Shown here: in pieces, positions 7,022 to 10,592 of the stretch | Position numbering within the stretch: position 1 is the first letter of the stretch | Layout of the letters: every line of letters begins with the position of its first letter | Assembly: GCA_003133005.1 (NCBI GenBank) | Contig: PKZI01000105.1 | Coordinates: 1-10,592 of the forward strand | DNA from: Acidimicrobiaceae bacterium | Lineage (GTDB): Bacteria > Actinomycetota > Acidimicrobiia > Acidimicrobiales > RAAP-2 | Reading direction: 5' to 3' | DNA length: 10,592 nucleotides | The notes under the pieces: generated by a model | Seen by the model: the letters and a program-made list of their open reading frames with translations, nothing else | What the model was told of the DNA's origin: nothing | Database searches by the model: none | Translations under genes and position numbers: made by a program

Positions 7022-7029
7022 TATTCACC

Positions 7030-9696
7030 ATGAGTTTGTTTCATAAGGTCCTCAAAGCAGGCGAAGGTAAGCGAGTACGACAACTCGCGGAGTTGGTGGG
7101 TCCCATCAACGATCTCAGCGACGAGATGGCTGCGCTCTCTGACGAGCAATTACGGGCCAAGACCGAGGAGTTCCGCGAACGCATTGGCAACGGCGAGACC
7201 CTCGACGACCTCCTCTTCGAGGCGTTCGCGGTGGTGCGTGAGGGCGCGACGCGCGTGCTCGGCCAGCGCCATTACGACGAACAGTTGATGGGTGGCATGG
7301 CCCTTCACTTTGGCTGGATTGCAGAAATGAAGACGGGTGAAGGTAAGACGCTCGTGTCGACCCTGCCCGTGTACTTGAACGCCCTCGCCGGCAACGGCGT
7401 GCACGTGGTGACGGTGAATGACTACCTCGCCACGCGCGACGCGAACTGGATGGGTCAACTGCACCGCTTCTTGGGTCTTTCTGTCGGGCGCGTCGGTCCC
7501 GACTTGCCCGATTTCGAGCAGAAGCGCGAGGCGTACCAGAGCGACGTGACCTACGGCACCAACACGGAATTCGGTTTTGACTACCTTCGCGACAACATGG
7601 CGCGGCGACGTGAACACATGGTCCAGCGCGGCCACCACTACGCGATTGTCGACGAGGTCGACTCGATCTTGATCGACGAAGCGCGCACGCCGTTGATTAT
7701 TTCCGGGCCGGCGGCTGACGTCACCAAGCTGTACTACCAATTCGCCTCCATCGTGCGTTCGCTCAGTCGCGACGTCGACTACGAGGTGGATGAAGAGAAG
7801 AAGACCGTCGTGCCGACCGAAGAAGGCATTGAGAAGGTCGAGCGTCTGCTCGGCGTCGCGAATCTCTACGACGCGGTCGCGACGAACTACGTGCACCAAC
7901 TCGGCCAGGCCCTTCGTGCGAAGGAACTCTTTCACCGCGACAAGGATTACCTCGTCGACGGCGGCGTCGTAAAGATCGTCGACGAATTCACGGGTCGAAC
8001 CCTCGACGGTCGTCGTTGGTCCGACGGACTCCATCAGGCGGTCGAAGCCAAAGAACGCGTACGAATTCAAGAAGAGAATCACACCTGGGCCACGGTCACG
8101 TTGCAGAACTACTTCCGTCTCTACGAGAAGCTCGCAGGTATGACCGGTACCGCCGAGACCGAGGCGGGCGAATTCGGTAGCACTTATTCGCTCTCGGTCG
8201 TGCCCATTCCCACGCACCGACCGAATATACGAATCGACCAGCCGGACCTCATCTTTAAGACCGAAGACGCCAAATTCAAGGCCATCGTCGAAGAGGTGCG
8301 CGAGCGAAACGAGAAGGGCCAGCCCGTGTTGTTGGGTACTGCGTCAGTTGAGAAGTCCGAATTGTTGTCGCGCGAACTCGCCAAAGCCGGCGTTCCGCAC
8401 GAAGTGCTGAACGCCAAGCAACACTTCCGTGAAGCGGAGATCGTCGCCCAAGCGGGCGCACTTCACGCGGTGACTGTCGCGACGAACATGGCCGGTCGTG
8501 GTGTCGACGTCATTCTCGGTGGCAACGCCGAGGGCCTCGCGCACCGCGAAGCACTGGGACGCGGACTCGAAGCGGGAACCGAAGAGTACGACGCCGCCTA
8601 TCAGGTCGCGTTCGCGAAGTACCAGCCAATCTGTGAAGAAGAGGGCGATCAGGTGCGCGCGCTCGGGGGGCTCTACGTGCTCGGTTCCGAGCGACACGAA
8701 TCACGTCGAATCGACAATCAGTTGCGCGGTCGCTCCGGGCGTCAGGGAGACCCGGGTGAGAGCCGTTTCTTCTTGTCGCTCGAGGACGAGTTGATGCGCC
8801 TCTTCGCTACCGGCGCCGTGTCGTGGGTCATGGACCGCGCGATGCCCGAGGACGAGGCGATTGAGGCGAAGATGGTCTCACGCGCCATCGAGCGAGCCCA
8901 GAATACCGTCGAGGGCCGAAACGCGGAGATTCGAAAGGACGTCCTCAAGTACGACGAAGTCATGAACGAACAACGTAAGGTCATCTACGCGAGGCGCCAG
9001 CAAGTCATCGACGGCGAGGACATCCACGACGCCACCATCGTGCAGATTGAAGAAGTGCTGACCAACTTCGTCGACGAACGTCTCGAGGGCTCGTTCTCCG
9101 AAGAATGGGACCTGGCGGGCTTGATCAACGAACTCCAGATCTACACGCCGACCTCGTTGACTGTCGACGCATTACGCGAATATGAGGACGTCGACGACAT
9201 TATTGGGGTGATCGTTGACGAAGCCGTGGGGCTCTACGAGAAGAAGTGCGAGGAGCTTCCAGGGGGAATTGACACCGCCAAGGAGATCGAGCGCGACGTC
9301 ATGTTGCAGATCCTCGACCAGCGTTGGCGCGAGAATCTTTCGGACATGGACTACTTGCGCGACGGCATCCACTTGCGCCAGGTTGCTCAGCAGGATCCGT
9401 TGACCGCGTGGCAGAAGGAGGGTTATCTCATGTTCGAGCACCTCCTTCAAGCGGTCGACTCCGACTACGTTCGCTACATCACTCACGTCGAGGCGCAAGT
9501 CCAGGTCGCTCCCGATGACGACGACCTCGAACTCGCCACTACGAACGTCGCTGAAGTCGCCCCCGGTGAAGTCGATGCACCGGTACGCGCTGCGGCAGTG
9601 AAACCTGCGTCACCACAGCGTCAGAAGATCGGCAAGAACGATCCTTGTTGGTGCGGTTCGGGTCGTAAGTTCAAGCAGTGCCATGGCCGATCCTAA
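7030..9696 (+). CDS. secA: Preprotein translocase ATPase SecA
   Basis: This is a full-length, 888-residue SecA, the motor that drives unfolded preproteins through SecYEG at the cytoplasmic membrane. It opens [19 protein letters not shown], the standard amphipathic start. The helicase-like NBD1 has Walker A in MKTGEGKT (100-107) and the DEAD-type Walker B as DEVD (208-211) in [16 protein letters not shown]. The preprotein-binding domain follows (about 220-370), then NBD2 with [18 protein letters not shown] and the arginine-finger region [12 protein letters not shown]. The helical wing and scaffold contain [19 protein letters not shown]. An acidic, variable linker (near PDDDDLEL) leads to the C-terminal zinc-binding motif [13 protein letters not shown], with Cys873, Cys875, Cys884 and His885, which serves SecB or ribosome contact in other bacteria. 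All key motifs are intact. Its end overlaps the prfB start by 14 bases. I do not expect an accessory SecA2, since the zinc tail and full length fit the housekeeping copy. Confidence 0.98.
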   Translation: MSLFHKVLKAGEGKRVRQLAELVGPINDLSDEMAALSDEQLRAKTEEFRERIGNGETLDDLLFEAFAVVREGATRVLGQRHYDEQLMGGMALHFGWIAEMKTGEGKTLVSTLPVYLNALAGNGVHVVTVNDYLATRDANWMGQLHRFLGLSVGRVGPDLPDFEQKREAYQSDVTYGTNTEFGFDYLRDNMARRREHMVQRGHHYAIVDEVDSILIDEARTPLIISGPAADVTKLYYQFASIVRSLSRDVDYEVDEEKKTVVPTEEGIEKVERLLGVANLYDAVATNYVHQLGQALRAKELFHRDKDYLVDGGVVKIVDEFTGRTLDGRRWSDGLHQAVEAKERVRIQEENHTWATVTLQNYFRLYEKLAGMTGTAETEAGEFGSTYSLSVVPIPTHRPNIRIDQPDLIFKTEDAKFKAIVEEVRERNEKGQPVLLGTASVEKSELLSRELAKAGVPHEVLNAKQHFREAEIVAQAGALHAVTVATNMAGRGVDVILGGNAEGLAHREALGRGLEAGTEEYDAAYQVAFAKYQPICEEEGDQVRALGGLYVLGSERHESRRIDNQLRGRSGRQGDPGESRFFLSLEDELMRLFATGAVSWVMDRAMPEDEAIEAKMVSRAIERAQNTVEGRNAEIRKDVLKYDEVMNEQRKVIYARRQQVIDGEDIHDATIVQIEEVLTNFVDERLEGSFSEEWDLAGLINELQIYTPTSLTVDALREYEDVDDIIGVIVDEAVGLYEKKCEELPGGIDTAKEIERDVMLQILDQRWRENLSDMDYLRDGIHLRQVAQQDPLTAWQKEGYLMFEHLLQAVDSDYVRYITHVEAQVQVAPDDDDLELATTNVAEVAPGEVDAPVRAAAVKPASPQRQKIGKNDPCWCGSGRKFKQCHGRS

Positions 9697-10592
9697 GGCG
9701 GAGAACGCCCTTCGCGATGCCGAAAACGCCCTCGAAGAACTCGCGGGACGATGGACCGCCGCGAGGGACTATCTCAAGATCGACGAGAGTCGCGCCCGAC
9801 GCGAGGTATTGAGCGAAGAGGTCTCGAACCCTGACCTATGGAATGACCAGGACCGAGCGCGCGAGGTGACGACCGAACTTGGGCGACTGAACAACGATCT
9901 CGATCACTTCGACGCGCTTCGCCGCGAACTCGACGACGGCGTGGTGCTCGCCGAATTCTCGCGTGAGTCAATGGGCGAGGGAGAGACAGACTGGTCACTC
10001 CTTAACGAACTCGCAGAGAACGTGCACAAACTGGAGATTGACGTCGCGGCGCTCGAAACCCAGAGCCTGTTGAACGGTCCTTACGACGCGAACGACGCGA
10101 TCGTTGAGTTGCACGCGGGAGCCGGTGGTACCGACGCGCAGGACTGGACCGAGATGTTGCTTCGGATGTACTCACGCTGGGCCGAACGTCGGGGATTCGC
10201 CGTGGAGGTTGACGAACTCACTGAGGGACAAGAGGCTGGCCTACTGTCGGCGACATTCATCGTGAAGGGCCACTTCGCCTACGGGTGGCTCGGTGCAGAA
10301 CGTGGCGTGCACCGCTTGGTGCGCATCAGCCCTTTTGACTCACAAGCGCGACGTCAGACCAGTTTCGCGAGTCTCGAAGTGACGCCACTGTTGAACGATG
10401 ACGCGGGTGAAGTGGAGATTGATGAGAAGGATCTGCGCATCGACACGTATCGCTCATCGGGTGCGGGAGGACAGCACGTCAACAAGACTGACTCGGCGAT
10501 CCGTATCACGCACATCCCCACGAACATCGTGGTGAGTTGCCAGAACGAGCGAAGCCAACACCAGAATCGCGCACGAGCGATGCAAATCCTTG
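9683..10592 (+). CDS. prfB: Peptide chain release factor 2, 3' end missing
   Basis: This class I release factor reads UAA and UGA stop codons and triggers peptide release on the ribosome. The frame runs open to the window edge, giving 303 complete codons of an expected 365-375. It starts at ATG 9683 ([20 protein letters not shown]), inside the last codons of secA, so the two genes overlap by 14 bases and are probably co-translated. There is no good Shine-Dalgarno. The coiled-coil domain 1 runs to about residue 110. The stop-codon recognition tripeptide SPF is at 216-218, which identifies RF2 rather than RF1 (PxT). The catalytic GGQ is at 262-264 in [19 protein letters not shown]. The position equivalent to E. 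coli 246 is Ser258, not the weakening Thr of strain K-12. No in-frame stop lies where E. coli prfB has its programmed +1 frameshift, so no frameshift is needed here. Confidence 0.96.
   Translation, partial: MADPKAENALRDAENALEELAGRWTAARDYLKIDESRARREVLSEEVSNPDLWNDQDRAREVTTELGRLNNDLDHFDALRRELDDGVVLAEFSRESMGEGETDWSLLNELAENVHKLEIDVAALETQSLLNGPYDANDAIVELHAGAGGTDAQDWTEMLLRMYSRWAERRGFAVEVDELTEGQEAGLLSATFIVKGHFAYGWLGAERGVHRLVRISPFDSQARRQTSFASLEVTPLLNDDAGEVEIDEKDLRIDTYRSSGAGGQHVNKTDSAIRITHIPTNIVVSCQNERSQHQNRARAMQIL

Noticed and set aside
6716-7029. RNase P RNA, tmRNA, SRP RNA or a T-box in the gap
   Set aside because: None of the conserved cores I know (for example GAGGAAAGTCC of RNase P or the alanine-acceptor ends of tmRNA) are present.
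6831-7046. 71-residue plus-strand frame across the secA upstream gap
   Set aside because: It has no Shine-Dalgarno, runs into secA out of frame, resembles no known family, and is rich in Gly/Ala/Arg in a way expected of GC-rich noncoding sequence.
7150-8217. 355-residue minus-strand frame inside secA
   Set aside because: It lies wholly opposite a clear secA and shows no domain; long antisense frames are common opposite GC-rich genes.
1-10592. Insertion sequences, phage genes, CRISPR arrays, tRNA or rRNA
   Set aside because: I saw no transposase, integrase, spaced direct repeats, tRNA-like cloverleaf or rRNA segment anywhere in the window.

Overview
The window is a compact stretch of chromosome from a high-GC Gram-positive bacterium, most likely an actinomycete, and I lean towards the class Acidimicrobiia. 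The grounds are a fused biotin carboxylase/BCCP alpha subunit of the actinobacterial acyl-CoA carboxylase type, a methylmalonyl-CoA mutase catalytic subunit that ends without a B12 domain, a WbbL-like rhamnosyltransferase beside rmlD, GTG starts with 4-base gene overlaps, and TANNNT boxes placed for leaderless transcripts. The class is inferred from overall character, not from a search. The gene set (accA3-like, birA, rmlD, wbbL, secA) recalls, from memory, the accA3-birA ... rmlD-wbbL ... comF-hpf-secA1 region of Mycobacterium tuberculosis in compressed form.

Layout. Bases 1-957 (+) are the 3' part of a methylmalonyl-CoA mutase large subunit. Converging on it, with the stop codons overlapping, is a three-gene minus-strand operon read from 4152 down to 954: acetyl/propionyl-CoA carboxylase alpha chain, M20 amidohydrolase and a small ABM-fold protein, each joined to the next by an ATGA overlap. 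Divergent from it across about 60 bp, a plus-strand run encodes biotin-protein ligase, dTDP-4-dehydrorhamnose reductase and a rhamnosyltransferase-like GT2 enzyme, joined by GTGA overlaps. A noncoding interval of about 314 bp (6716-7029) follows. Then come full-length secA and the start of prfB (release factor 2), which runs off the right edge.

How the genes work together. The carboxylase alpha chain carries the biotin-accepting lysine, and the neighbouring BirA is the enzyme that attaches biotin to it. If the carboxylase is a propionyl-CoA carboxylase, its product (after epimerisation) is the substrate of the mutase, giving a propionyl-CoA to succinyl-CoA module. The carboxyltransferase beta chain and the mutase B12 subunit are not in the window. 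RmlD makes dTDP-L-rhamnose, which a WbbL-type transferase would use for envelope polysaccharide. SecA and RF2 are housekeeping export and translation-termination genes.

The most interesting part is 6716-7029. It holds no credible gene, but has a -10-like TAGGAT box followed by a roughly 250-nt segment whose ends can pair in a 12-bp helix and whose interior folds into a consistent nested set of stems. It sits directly upstream of secA, where many actinobacteria carry hpf/raiA. I propose a structured noncoding RNA or secA leader; it may belong to the raiA-motif class, but I cannot confirm the family from sequence alone.
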